Assembly: GCA_031539425.1 (NCBI GenBank)
Contig: JAVKLI010000041.1
Span: 1-45,434, forward strand
Direction: 5' to 3'
From: UBA4416 sp031539425
GTDB lineage: Bacteria; Bacteroidota; Bacteroidia; B-17B0; Aurantibacillaceae
Length of the DNA: 45,434 nucleotides
Positions 33,813 to 42,704 of the stretch are shown here, piece by piece. Every line of letters begins with the position of its first letter. The stretch's first letter is position 1. Both the position numbers and the translations under genes were made by a program. A model generated the notes under the pieces. The model was not told the origin of the DNA, searched no databases, and saw nothing but the letters and a program-made list of their open reading frames with translations.

Positions 33813-35345
33813 ATGAAAAATAGATCTAAAAAAAATCCAACCAAGCACACACTTACTTTTATAGTTATACTAAGTGTTGTTTTAAATTTTCAAGTTATAT
33901 CTCAAAATGTAAAATTAGATAGCACTTTTGCTAACAATGGCATTTTATCCATTTCATCACCTACTCAATGCCCAAAATCTGAACTCTTTACATTAGATGT
34001 AGATAATGACAATAATATTTATGGATTAGCTTATGCTTGGGAAACTTCAGCACAAGTTAGTTTGATGTTGACTAAAACAAATAGTAACGGTATACTAAAT
34101 AATCAGTTTGGTAACAATGGAATAGCTATATTCAATAATCTTCGTGGCACTATCGGAATTAAAGTTTTAGCAAATTCTAAAATTTTATTATTTGGCGCAA
34201 TAAAAACAACTACTAATAACGTTTTTGCTCTTTTGTTAAGATTAAACTCAAATGGGAGCGTAGATCAAACTTTTGGTAACAATGGTTTTATTATGTATCC
34301 ATCTAACATGGCATATGAATGCATTGATGTACTTGAATTACCTGATCAATCCATAATTTTAAGTTGTGTTACTAACAGCGGGTCATCATACACATCCTCA
34401 TTAATTAAAATAAATGCCAATGGGCAATTAAATACCCAATATGGTAATAATGGCATTGTTACTATTGGAAACGCTAACAATCAATTTGTAATTTACAATA
34501 CAATTTTAACAACCGCAGGTACAATCATGTCAATCGGATATGATTATTTAAATTATGATCCTATGACTATCCCAAATCTTGGCTTTTATTGTAGTACCAA
34601 TATGCAAGGTAATTTTATTACATCATTTGGTAACAATGGTATTATAACCAATGTACCAGGGGGCATAATACAAAATGCACCAAACAATTCATTTTATATA
34701 GGTTTTGGTCCAAAACCTATTATAAAAATAAAAAGTGATGGCAGCCTTGATCAAACTTTTGGTAATAATGGTGTAGCTAATATTAGCCCATTAACTAGCT
34801 TAAGTCATTTTGACGTGCAAAATGATGGCAAAGTGATTTTTATTCTCAAAACTATTGAACCTAATAATAACCAAGTAATATCTGTACTGAGGCTGAATTT
34901 GAATGGGAAAAATGATAGTACTTTTAACTTTGGCAACCCATTTAAAATTGACTTTCATCCTACTAATAACGAGCTTGTACATTGTATAAAATACAAAGCT
35001 CCCAGGACGGTATATATAGGAGGTGTAAATTATGATTTCAGTACTAATTTCTCAAAATCCACTATAGTAAAACTTAAATTGTTAGATACTTCATTAGGCA
35101 TCAACGAAAATAATAACTCTACTAATCTAAGTATCTACCCCACTCCCTTTACCAATCAGCTGTTTGTAAGCAATATGCAAGATGTTAAAACCTTGCAGTT
35201 ATTTGACGTGTTGGGTAAGGAGTTAAAATTGGAAATTATTGGCAACACAGTTAACACAGAGGCTAACTTACAAAGTGGGCTATACTTTTTAAAGGCGCAG
35301 TTTAAAAATGGCGCTAGCGTAATGCAAAAGATTTTAAGGGAGTGA
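33813..35345 (+). CDS. Delta-60 repeat protein with type A T9SS sorting domain
   Basis: The 510-residue protein has a signal peptide (about 1-32). Repeated delta-60 motifs follow, for example NGSVDQTFGNNGF, LNTQYGNNGI and DGSLDQTFGNNGV, probably folding as a beta-propeller-like surface domain. The C-terminal sorting domain, about 438-510, starts LSIYPTPFTNQLFV and ends QKILRE. The function is unknown; an extracellular partner or substrate-binding role for the protease is suggested by the 2-base spacing, which implies translational coupling. The stop codon sits exactly at the right boundary of the inserted block. Confidence 0.88.
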   Translation: MKNRSKKNPTKHTLTFIVILSVVLNFQVISQNVKLDSTFANNGILSISSPTQCPKSELFTLDVDNDNNIYGLAYAWETSAQVSLMLTKTNSNGILNNQFGNNGIAIFNNLRGTIGIKVLANSKILLFGAIKTTTNNVFALLLRLNSNGSVDQTFGNNGFIMYPSNMAYECIDVLELPDQSIILSCVTNSGSSYTSSLIKINANGQLNTQYGNNGIVTIGNANNQFVIYNTILTTAGTIMSIGYDYLNYDPMTIPNLGFYCSTNMQGNFITSFGNNGIITNVPGGIIQNAPNNSFYIGFGPKPIIKIKSDGSLDQTFGNNGVANISPLTSLSHFDVQNDGKVIFILKTIEPNNNQVISVLRLNLNGKNDSTFNFGNPFKIDFHPTNNELVHCIKYKAPRTVYIGGVNYDFSTNFSKSTIVKLKLLDTSLGINENNNSTNLSIYPTPFTNQLFVSNMQDVKTLQLFDVLGKELKLEIIGNTVNTEANLQSGLYFLKAQFKNGASVMQKILRE

Positions 35346-35426
35346 TTATAAATAATACCTAAAATATTAATCTAAAAATTCAGTTGGTATTTTACAAATT
35401 GGAATAGGATTCATTTTATGTTGATT
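35345..35426. repeat. Direct repeat, right copy (intact nadE 3' end)
   Basis: This is the partner of 30467-30548. It starts with the last base of the delta-60 stop codon. It carries a relic of the tsaE end (ATTATAAATAATACCTAA) and then the true end of nadE. Confidence 0.95.
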
Positions 35427-36143
35427 AGCAACATGTCGTTTTTCATAAATTTCTAGTACTTCTTTTTGTCTTTGCGTTAAATGTATGTTAGAGGTTTTAT
35501 TAAAATTCATAGCCCATTCTAGTTCATCATAACTAGCCCCTATTTGAGTTTCATCATTTCGCCCATCAGCAAATAAACCATCTGTAGGAGCAGCATTTAA
35601 AATAGAATCAATTACCTGCAATTCTTTAGCTAATTTATATACTGTAGATTTCATTAAATCAGCAATAGGGCTAATATCCACACCACCATCCCCATATTTG
35701 GTAAAAAAACCAATACCAAAATCTTCAATTTTATTTCCAGTACCTACAACTAATAATTTATGATGCCCTGCATAGGCATATAAATTAAGCATTCTAAGCC
35801 TAGAATGAGCATTGGCAATTGTTAAATCATCTTGAATTTGTGTAGGCCATGTATTTAATATGGCATCAAACGCTAGAGTTAAATTAACCGTCTCGGATAT
35901 TACATTTTTAAATTGATTTTGCAACCAGTTTATATGCTCTAAACTCCTATTAAATTCATCTTGATGTTGATGTATAGGCATATTTAAACAAAATACTTTT
36001 TTTTGAGTTAAAGCACATAAAGTAGATGTAAGCGCAGAATCAATACCTCCAGATATACCAACTACAAAACCATTGGTTTGAGATTGTTCTGCGTAACTTT
36101 TAAGCCAATTAACAATATGTTGAATGATTTTTTGATGTTGCAT
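35367..36143 (-). CDS. nadE: NH3-dependent NAD+ synthase
   Basis: NadE amidates nicotinic acid adenine dinucleotide to NAD+ at the expense of ATP. The 258-residue protein is the short, ammonia-dependent form without a glutaminase domain. The PP-loop SGGIDS is at 31-36. GTGNKIEDFGIGFFTKYGDG and DISPIADLMKS are family motifs. Its final 20 codons form most of the 82-bp repeat, so the gene remained whole while a second copy of its tail was left beside tsaE. Confidence 0.93.
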   Translation of the reverse strand: MQHQKIIQHIVNWLKSYAEQSQTNGFVVGISGGIDSALTSTLCALTQKKVFCLNMPIHQHQDEFNRSLEHINWLQNQFKNVISETVNLTLAFDAILNTWPTQIQDDLTIANAHSRLRMLNLYAYAGHHKLLVVGTGNKIEDFGIGFFTKYGDGGVDISPIADLMKSTVYKLAKELQVIDSILNAAPTDGLFADGRNDETQIGASYDELEWAMNFNKTSNIHLTQRQKEVLEIYEKRHVANQHKMNPIPICKIPTEFLD

Positions 36144-36296
36144 TTACAAATATAAAATTTAAAAAATAGGACTTAAAATACAAGTTAGCAAAATAGTATT
36201 GTTTCAAATTAATACTTGTAAAAATAAATCTGCAGATAAAAAATATTATTAGTTTAGCTTTAACCAAAGCAAAATTATTAATCCGAAATTGATCTA

Positions 36297-36827
36297 ATGA
36301 ACCGTAACCTAATTAACATACTTCTATTTGTTTGTTTAATTCTTCCAATTTCAATTGTATTTATTTTTTTACAATATCAAAAAAAAGAGCTAAAAAAATC
36401 CATAAAACATCAAATAAATCAAGGTATTTCAATAGAAGAATTAGTGCTAATTAAACTTTCAAAAAAAGACATTCATACAAAATTAAATTGGGAAACCTTT
36501 GATGAGTTTGAATACCAAGGGGCTTTATATGATGTAGTGAAAACAAAATCTACATCAGACTCTGTTTATTATTATTGTTGGCTAGATAATGAAGAGCTTG
36601 TTTTAAATAAACAACTCGCCATGTTACTAAATGTTGCTTTAAATAATAATACAGATACTAATAAACTTAAAACCGATATAGCAGGATTTTGCAATAAATT
36701 GTTTTGTAATAATGTACAAATGTATCACAAAGTGTATTTTGAAAAATTAATTATTGTAGTACAACAAAATTATAACATTGTAAACCCATTTTACAAAGTA
36801 CCTGAAAATCCACCACAAATAAGCTAA
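36297..36827 (+). CDS. Membrane-anchored hypothetical protein upstream of a TonB receptor
   Basis: The 176-residue protein has one N-terminal membrane segment (about 5-25, ILLFVCLILPISIVFIFL). A Lys-rich linker and a soluble domain follow, with EELVLIKLSKKDI, FEYQGALYDVV and YYYCWLDNEE. I recall similar proteins in Bacteroidota next to TonB-dependent receptors but know no function. It precedes the receptor gene by 93 bases in the same direction, so it may be part of the same uptake system. Confidence 0.65.
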   Translation: MNRNLINILLFVCLILPISIVFIFLQYQKKELKKSIKHQINQGISIEELVLIKLSKKDIHTKLNWETFDEFEYQGALYDVVKTKSTSDSVYYYCWLDNEELVLNKQLAMLLNVALNNNTDTNKLKTDIAGFCNKLFCNNVQMYHKVYFEKLIIVVQQNYNIVNPFYKVPENPPQIS

Positions 36828-36920
36828 TTCAAGCCATTTCTTTTGTCGTTTTCTTTTATTAATTGAAAACTCTTTTTTCTTATTCCAATTTTATTAACAA
36901 CAACTTAAAACTCATTAAAC

Positions 36921-39314
36921 ATGAAATTTTTTTTATGTCTATATCTAATATGGACTTTCAGCTTTAAAACACAAGCACAAATTATCACAATCAAAAATGC
37001 TCAAACAAATGAACCCATAGAAGGCGCTACTTTACTTAGCGAAAAACCAAAAGCCTTTGAAATCAGCAATAAAGAAGGTAAAATAAATTTATCGACTTTT
37101 TTAAATTCAGAAAAAATAACCATTTATGCAATGGGTTATAAAACAACAACTAAAAGTTATAGCGAAATTCAAAGCGCTGACCTAGCGTTAGATCCCACTA
37201 ATTTTAACTTAGACGAAGTAGTTGTAACTGCTGATAAATGGGGGCAAATGGCATCTAATGTACCTTCAAAAATTATTTCTATTTCAAAGGAGCAAGTTCT
37301 TTTTAACAACCCTCAAACAGCAGCAGATTTATTAGAATCATTTGGTAAAGTTTATATACAGAAAAGTCAGTTGGCTGGTGGAAGCCCTATGATACGTGGC
37401 GTTTCAACTAACAGATTGTTGTATGTAGTAGATGGTGTAAGGATGAACACTGCTATATTTAGAACAGGAAATATTCAAAACGTTATTTCATTAGATCCAT
37501 TTGCATTAGAAAACACTGAAGTGTTGTTTGGGCCAGGCTCTGTAATGTACGGTAGCGATGCTATTGGTGGGGTAATGAATTTTAAAACCCTTACACCTGA
37601 ATTTTCTTTAGATGGTAAAACATTTATTGAAGGTAAAGCATTAACTCGATTTTCATCTGCCAATAACGAAAAAACTGTTCATGAAGATGTTAAATTAGGC
37701 TTTAAAAAATGGGCTTTTGTAACCAGTATTAGTGCTAATAGTTTTGGAGATTTAAAAATGGGAAGCGATGGGCCAACCGAAAAAAATTATTTTAGAAAAG
37801 AATATGTAGTGCGTGAAAACGGTGTAGATGTAATTAAAAAAAATAACGATTCGTTATTACAAACTGGCGCAGGGTACTCACAAATAAATGTGATGCAAAA
37901 AATAAAATACAAAGCAAATGATCATTGGGATGTAGCGTATGATTTTCATTATTCTGAAACATCCAACTATGGTAGGTATGATAGGTTAAATCAATATTCG
38001 GGTGGCGTATTACAGTTTGCCGAAAATGGCTATGGGCCACAAAAGTGGATGATGAATAATATTACTTTTAATTTTTCTAACAGTAATTTGTTGTATGATA
38101 AAATGTGTATTAGGTTAACTCAACAATATTTTGAAGAAAGTAGGATATCAAGAAAATTAAACAAAACATCAAGAGAAACCAATATTGAAAAAGTAGACGC
38201 CTACTCTATAAATTCAGATTTTATAAAATCAATCCATTCAAATCACACTTTAAATTATGGTGTAGAAGCGGTTATAAATAATGTAACTTCAACAGGAAAT
38301 GCGTATGATATTGTAAAAAAGACAACAAGCGGTTTGGCGTCTCGTTATCCAAATTCTACATGGGCTTCTTATGGGGCGTATATTACAGATAAGTTTACAT
38401 ATAATACTCAACTTACTTTTGTGACAGGTATTAGGTATAATCAATTTATATTAGATTCTAAATTTGAAAGCACTTATTTTGCGTATCCATTTACTACAGC
38501 TCAAATTAATGCTGGCGCACTAACAGGAAGTGCAGGTTATATATTTAAACCTTCAGATAATTTGATTATTAGTTTTAATTTTGCAAACGCTTTCCGAGCG
38601 CCTAATGTAGATGATATGGGTAAACTATACAGTACTACAGGTAATGCCATTACTGTGCCTAACATTAATTTAAAAGCAGAAAATGCCTATAATCTTGATT
38701 TAAGTATAGCAAAAACCATTAATGATTTTATTAAACTTGATGTTACAGGGTTTTATAATATTATAGATAACGCCTTAGTAAAAAGAGCTTACACTTTTAA
38801 CAGTCAAAATACCATTACTATTAATGGCTCAAACTATCCAGTATATGCCATACAAAATGCGGCAGTAGCCAATATTTATGGGCTACAAGGCGGCATTGAG
38901 GTAAGTCTATATAAAGGTTTAAAAATTTCGGCTGATGTAAGTTACCAAACAGGAGAAGAAGAATGGACAGATAAAACAAAATCGTTGCCACGTTCGGCTC
39001 CACCATTATTTGCAAACATAAAAGCTATTTGCAAAACAAATAAATTAAATATGCAACTCTATCTTAACTATAATGATGCTATTACATTTACACCTAACCC
39101 AGAAGAAACCTTAATAGGCATACCTTTAGTAAATGGAAAACGAACTTGCCCTAGCTGGTATACGTTTAATTTTAAAGTAGCTTACCAACTGCCATATAAT
39201 ATTACTTTAAATGTTGGTTGTGAAAACATTACTGATCAGCGCTACAGACCTTATGCCTCAGGTATAGTAGCTGCAGGAAGAAATTTTATAGGATCAGTAA
39301 TGTGTAAGTTTTAA
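36921..39314 (+). CDS. TonB-dependent outer-membrane receptor, heme/hemoglobin-receptor-like
   Basis: The 797-residue protein has a signal peptide (about 1-20) and a carboxypeptidase-like regulatory domain (about 21-95, TNEPIEGATLLSE). A TonB-box-like stretch (DEVVVTADKWG) precedes the plug (about 105-220, with GGSPMIRGVSTNRLLYVVDG and SVMYGSDAIGGVMNF). A 22-strand barrel ends in a C-terminal Phe. The plug wording matches the hemoglobin/heme receptor group as I recall it; copper or another ligand is possible. It imports its ligand with energy from TonB-ExbBD, which are not in this window. A strong hairpin follows the stop. Confidence 0.9.
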   Translation: MKFFLCLYLIWTFSFKTQAQIITIKNAQTNEPIEGATLLSEKPKAFEISNKEGKINLSTFLNSEKITIYAMGYKTTTKSYSEIQSADLALDPTNFNLDEVVVTADKWGQMASNVPSKIISISKEQVLFNNPQTAADLLESFGKVYIQKSQLAGGSPMIRGVSTNRLLYVVDGVRMNTAIFRTGNIQNVISLDPFALENTEVLFGPGSVMYGSDAIGGVMNFKTLTPEFSLDGKTFIEGKALTRFSSANNEKTVHEDVKLGFKKWAFVTSISANSFGDLKMGSDGPTEKNYFRKEYVVRENGVDVIKKNNDSLLQTGAGYSQINVMQKIKYKANDHWDVAYDFHYSETSNYGRYDRLNQYSGGVLQFAENGYGPQKWMMNNITFNFSNSNLLYDKMCIRLTQQYFEESRISRKLNKTSRETNIEKVDAYSINSDFIKSIHSNHTLNYGVEAVINNVTSTGNAYDIVKKTTSGLASRYPNSTWASYGAYITDKFTYNTQLTFVTGIRYNQFILDSKFESTYFAYPFTTAQINAGALTGSAGYIFKPSDNLIISFNFANAFRAPNVDDMGKLYSTTGNAITVPNINLKAENAYNLDLSIAKTINDFIKLDVTGFYNIIDNALVKRAYTFNSQNTITINGSNYPVYAIQNAAVANIYGLQGGIEVSLYKGLKISADVSYQTGEEEWTDKTKSLPRSAPPLFANIKAICKTNKLNMQLYLNYNDAITFTPNPEETLIGIPLVNGKRTCPSWYTFNFKVAYQLPYNITLNVGCENITDQRYRPYASGIVAAGRNFIGSVMCKF

Positions 39315-39326
39315 ATTAAATCTACC

Positions 39327-39358
39327 AAATTAAACCCTTTTAAAAGAGGGTTTAATTT
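39327..39358. terminator. Bidirectional terminator between the TonB receptor and ferredoxin genes
   Basis: AAATTAAACCC (39327-39337) pairs perfectly with GGGTTTAATTT (39348-39358). Three more pairs inside close a 4-base loop, giving about 14 bp. A and T runs flank both sides, so it can serve both converging genes. It overlaps the ferredoxin stop codon. Confidence 0.75.
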
Positions 39359-39675
39359 TCACCCATCACTCTAACAGTTAAATTATTCATGCTCTCATTT
39401 GGCTTAATTTGACAACTTAAACGTGATGTAGAGGTAATGTTTGGTAAAGTGTCTAAAATAGCATACTCATCATCGCTAATTGAAGGTAAATTATTAAAAC
39501 CACTTATTACTTCTACATGACAAGTGGCACAAAGTGCCATACCGCCACAAGTTGCTAAAATATCATAGTCATTACCTTTTAAAAACTCCATTAAGTTAAG
39601 CCCCATATCTGTGGGACAGATAAGATTTGTAGTAGAATTATCGCTATTTAATACTTTAATTGTGATATTAGTCAT
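39352..39675 (-). CDS. 2Fe-2S ferredoxin, adrenodoxin type
   Basis: The 107-residue protein has the cluster ligands C43, C49, C52 and C88, in the C-x5-C-x2-C-x35-C spacing of adrenodoxin-like (ISC-type) ferredoxins. The motif is ATCGGMALCATCHVEV followed by RLSCQI. It shuttles single electrons in the cytosol; partners are not evident from the neighbours. It diverges from the HU gene with 62 bases between the starts. Confidence 0.92.
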   Translation of the reverse strand: MTNITIKVLNSDNSTTNLICPTDMGLNLMEFLKGNDYDILATCGGMALCATCHVEVISGFNNLPSISDDEYAILDTLPNITSTSRLSCQIKPNESMNNLTVRVMGEN

Positions 39676-39737
39676 GGGTTATTTTAATAAATTGTTAATT
39701 TTGAGACTTATTTTTTATAATCGATTTATATTTTAGT

Positions 39738-40028
39738 ATGACAAAAGCTGATGTTGTAAATATTATTGCCAATAAAACAGGCAAAGATAAAGAAGTTGTT
39801 TTAGATGTAGTAGAACTTTTTATGAAATCAATTTCACAATCTATATGTGAGGGTAATAATGTTTATCTAAGAGGGTTTGGCACGTTTTTAGTAAAAAAAA
39901 GAGCTTTTAAATTAGGGCGCAATATTAATGAAAAAACAACAGTACAAATACCAGCACATTGTATTCCAGCTTTTAAACCAGCTAAATCATTTACAGATAA
40001 GGTTAAAAAAAATGTCAAACATTCATAA
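39738..40028 (+). CDS. HU-family DNA-binding protein
   Basis: The 96-residue protein is a typical HU/IHF subunit. The helical N-terminus (MTKADVVNIIANKTG) is followed by VYLRGFGTFLVKKR and the PAHCIPAFKPAKSF arm end. A Thr-rich NEKTTVQIPA arm replaces the more usual NPxTG. It binds and bends DNA as a dimer. It heads a cluster with a TPR protein (22 bases on), a 29-residue basic protein and an RNase G/E. Confidence 0.9.
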   Translation: MTKADVVNIIANKTGKDKEVVLDVVELFMKSISQSICEGNNVYLRGFGTFLVKKRAFKLGRNINEKTTVQIPAHCIPAFKPAKSFTDKVKKNVKHS

Positions 40029-40050
40029 TATTAATCCTTAAGCTTTTTTA

Positions 40051-40896
40051 ATGAAACCTGTTTTTAAATTTCAAATCGCTTTATTAATGGGCGCAGTTGC
40101 GTTACTTATTCTATTATACTTTATTCCAAAATCCCCTTCATCTGTTCCTAACAAAGAACAGCATCAAACGGATGCTTCATCACCTTGTCAAAACATCAAC
40201 ACTTTAATTAAATCTGCTGTTAAATCTTTAGAGGCAAATAAACAAACATTATTTCAAGCCATTGAAAATCAAATTAATAAATTTCCATCAGAGGAAAATT
40301 ATAATAAAATGATAGATTTTTGGAATACACGAAAGCAACCCTATTTTATGGCCCATTATTATGAATTATCTACCCTTTTACAAACTAAGTCATATGAAAA
40401 TTATGTAAAAATAGGCGACATCTATTTTAATTCTGTTCAGTTTGAAGCTAATAATCAGCTATCAAAATGTATTTATCAAGAAGCCCTAAGAAACTATAAA
40501 TTAGCTATTAATTTAGATACCAATAAGTTAGACGCGCAAATACAAATAGCTAACTGCATTATATTAAGTAGCGAGAAATCTATGGAAGGAATAGCCATGC
40601 TAAAAAAAATAGAAAAAAAAGACAGTTTAAATTTGAAATTACAACTTAGTTTTGCACTTTTGTCGTCCAAATCTCAACAATGGTTAAAAGCCATAAACAG
40701 ATTTGAAAAAGTATTAAAAATAAACTCAAACTACATTGAAGCCTATTTACATATTGCAGAAGCGTATCAGCAACTTAATAATATTCCAAAAGCCATTATT
40801 GCGCTAGAAAAATATGTATATTTAACCCCCAATAAAGACGAAAAACAAGAGATATTAAAATACATAAACGAACTAAAAAGTAAACATTCATCTTAA
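40051..40896 (+). CDS. Membrane-anchored tetratricopeptide repeat protein
   Basis: The 281-residue protein has one N-terminal membrane segment (about 6-25, FQIALLMGAVALLILLYFIP). TPR-like helices follow through the C-terminal two thirds, for example YKLAINLDTNKLDAQIQIAN, RFEKVLKINSNYIEAYLHIA and KAIIALEKYVYLTPNKDE. The function is unknown, but TPRs mediate protein contacts. It sits between HU and the small basic protein in one transcriptional direction, a gene order I associate with Bacteroidota. Confidence 0.85.
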   Translation: MKPVFKFQIALLMGAVALLILLYFIPKSPSSVPNKEQHQTDASSPCQNINTLIKSAVKSLEANKQTLFQAIENQINKFPSEENYNKMIDFWNTRKQPYFMAHYYELSTLLQTKSYENYVKIGDIYFNSVQFEANNQLSKCIYQEALRNYKLAINLDTNKLDAQIQIANCIILSSEKSMEGIAMLKKIEKKDSLNLKLQLSFALLSSKSQQWLKAINRFEKVLKINSNYIEAYLHIAEAYQQLNNIPKAIIALEKYVYLTPNKDEKQEILKYINELKSKHSS

Positions 40897-40909
40897 AACC
40901 AAAAAAATT

Positions 40910-40999
40910 ATGCCAAGCGGAAAAAAAAGAAAAAGACATAAAATGGCAACGCACAAAAGAAAAAAGCGTTTAAGAAAAAACCGTCATAAAAAGAAATAA
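40910..40999 (+). CDS. 29-residue basic protein, AURKAIP1/COX24-domain (bS22-like)
   Basis: The ATG at 40910 lies 13 bases after the TPR gene. It opens a 29-codon frame beginning MPSGKKRKRHKMATHKRKKR and ending in KKK. More than half the residues are Lys or Arg. I recognise this as the tiny AURKAIP1/COX24 (DUF1713) type, related to the mycobacterial ribosomal protein bS22, and it often precedes RNase G/E in Bacteroidota. A ribosome-bound role is likely but not shown. It is too short for common ORF length limits, so it is easily missed. Confidence 0.85.
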   Translation: MPSGKKRKRHKMATHKRKKRLRKNRHKKK

Positions 41000-41014
41000 T
41001 TTCTTTTAATATAG

Positions 41015-41065
41015 TAGGGTTCTTTAAAATACTTTTCGAAAAAAAATCGAAAGGTGTAAACCCTA
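41015..41065 (+). promoter_or_regulatory. Nested hairpin in the leader of the RNase G/E gene
   Basis: TAGGGTT (41015-41021) pairs perfectly with AACCCTA (41059-41065). Inside, CTTTTCGA (41032-41039) pairs with TCGAAAGG (41047-41054) with one G-U pair, around a loop of seven A. No T-run follows, so it is not a standard terminator. It sits 83 bases before the RNase start. In enterobacteria RNase E regulates its own mRNA through leader structures, so autoregulation is a reasonable guess. Confidence 0.45.
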
Positions 41066-41147
41066 TAATCAATTTAACTAAAAATAGTAAAGTAAATGTG
41101 CATTTTGTTAAATGTACGTTAGATTTACTTATAAAAATATATTACTA

Positions 41148-42704
41148 ATGAATCAAGAATTAATAATTAACTCCATGTCAAACCAAGTGCTTATTGGTTT
41201 GATGAACGACAAAAGATTGGTGGAGTTACACAAAGAAAAAAACGACACCCAGTTTTCTGTAGGTGATATTTACTTTGGTAAAGTAAGAAAAGTGTTGGGA
41301 GGCTTAAATGCCGCTTTTGTTGACATAGGCTATGAAAAAGATGCTTTTTTACATTATTTAGATTTAGGCTTACAGGCTGAGTCTGTAATGAAATACGTTA
41401 ATCAAACCATTGAAGGCAAACAAACGGTAAGTAATTTAATGTATTTTAAAAATGAAGCTGACATTCCAAAAAATGGAAAAATTTCTGATTTAATTAAATC
41501 AGGGCAAAATATTTTAGTTCAAGTTAGTAAAGAGCCTATCTCATCTAAGGGGCCAAGAGTTACAACCGACATTTCTTTTGCCGGAAGATATATTGTATTA
41601 ATACCGTTTACTAATAGCATTTCTGTATCTAGTAAAATAAAAAGTAACGAAGAGAAAACAAGGTTAAAAAAGTTATTACAAACCATAAAACCAAATAATT
41701 TTGGCGTTATTATTAGAACGGTTGCCGAAGGCAAATCAGAAGAAGATATCAAAGCCGATGTAGCAGATTTAGTTTCTAAATGGGACTTGTGTTTTAAAAA
41801 TTTAAAAACTGCTACGCCACAAACAAAAGTATTAGGCGAAATGGATAGAACCAACGCCATGCTAAGAGACTTTTTAAACGCTTCATTTAACGCCATACAT
41901 GTTAATAGCAATAAAGTATATGAAGATTTAAAATCGTATATCAAAACAATATTACCAGATAAGATTGATATTATTAAACATTACACAAGTAAAATTCCCA
42001 TTTTTGAACACTTTGGAGTTGATAGGCAAATTAAATCGCTCTTTGGTAAAACAGTATTTATGAAAAGCGGGGCCTACTTAGTTGTAGAGCACACAGAAGC
42101 ACTACACGTTATAGACGTAAATAGCGGCAACAGGGCTAAAAGCGATAAAACACAAGAAGAAAATGCTTTAGAAGTTAATATAGAAGCCGCGGTAGAAGTT
42201 GCAAGACAACTTAGGTTGCGTGATATGGGAGGTATAATAGTAGTTGACTTTATTGACTTACACAGTAACGATAATAGAAATGCCCTATTTACAAAGCTTA
42301 AAGAAGAAATGAAATCGGATAGGGCCAAGCATAATATTTTACCACCTAGTAAATTTGGCTTAATTCAAATTACCCGTCAACGGTTAAGACCAGAAGTAAA
42401 TATTGAAGTGCTAGAAACCTGCCCAAGTTGTAATGGAACAGGCAAAACACAACCAAGTATTTTATTTGTTGACCAAATTACCAATGCCCTTCGTTTTTTA
42501 ATTAAAGAAAAAAATGCTTCCAATATTACTTTAACGGTTCACCCATACATTATGAGCCACATGCAGAGTAAAGGCTTTTTAAGAAGCATACAATGGAAGT
42601 ACTTTTTTCAATTTAAAAAATGGATTAAAATTACCTCATCTGTAAATTATGGGTTTATGGAATACCATTTTTTTGATAAAGAATTAGAAGAAATTACAAT
42701 TTAA
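41148..42704 (+). CDS. rng: RNase G/E family endoribonuclease
   Basis: This endoribonuclease, of RNase G length (518 residues), cuts single-stranded AU-rich RNA in mRNA decay and rRNA maturation. It has an N-terminal S1 domain (VGDIYFGKVRKVLGGLNAAF). The catalytic metal ligands are D323 (HVIDVNSG) and D367 (VVDFIDLH). The zinc-link C425-x2-C428 (CPSCNGTGK) allows dimerisation. I chose ATG 41148 (MNQELIINS), which matches the family start; an in-frame ATG at 41112 would add 12 atypical residues. It ends the HU-TPR-bS22-like cluster. Confidence 0.93.
   Translation: MNQELIINSMSNQVLIGLMNDKRLVELHKEKNDTQFSVGDIYFGKVRKVLGGLNAAFVDIGYEKDAFLHYLDLGLQAESVMKYVNQTIEGKQTVSNLMYFKNEADIPKNGKISDLIKSGQNILVQVSKEPISSKGPRVTTDISFAGRYIVLIPFTNSISVSSKIKSNEEKTRLKKLLQTIKPNNFGVIIRTVAEGKSEEDIKADVADLVSKWDLCFKNLKTATPQTKVLGEMDRTNAMLRDFLNASFNAIHVNSNKVYEDLKSYIKTILPDKIDIIKHYTSKIPIFEHFGVDRQIKSLFGKTVFMKSGAYLVVEHTEALHVIDVNSGNRAKSDKTQEENALEVNIEAAVEVARQLRLRDMGGIIVVDFIDLHSNDNRNALFTKLKEEMKSDRAKHNILPPSKFGLIQITRQRLRPEVNIEVLETCPSCNGTGKTQPSILFVDQITNALRFLIKEKNASNITLTVHPYIMSHMQSKGFLRSIQWKYFFQFKKWIKITSSVNYGFMEYHFFDKELEEITI

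Larger units (their letters stand above)
30549..35344. mobile_element. Inserted two-gene block of T9SS cargo between direct repeats
   Basis: This 4796-base block separates two copies of an 82-bp sequence that would once have been the tsaE/nadE junction. It carries its own promoter, a subtilisin-like protease and a delta-60 protein, with no integrase, transposase or obvious terminal inverted repeats. The right edge coincides with the second gene's stop codon: TGA at 35343-35345 borrows its last A from the repeat. Gain by an unknown recombination route is inferred. Confidence 0.7.

Noticed and set aside
30549..35344. Terminal inverted repeats of a transposon
   Set aside because: The two ends of the block, GACAGTGTTG on the left and CACTCCCTTA on the right strand, show no similarity, and there is no transposase.
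41519..41944. 141-codon minus-strand open frame
   Set aside because: It is a shadow of the RNase G/E gene, which has clear catalytic motifs on the other strand.
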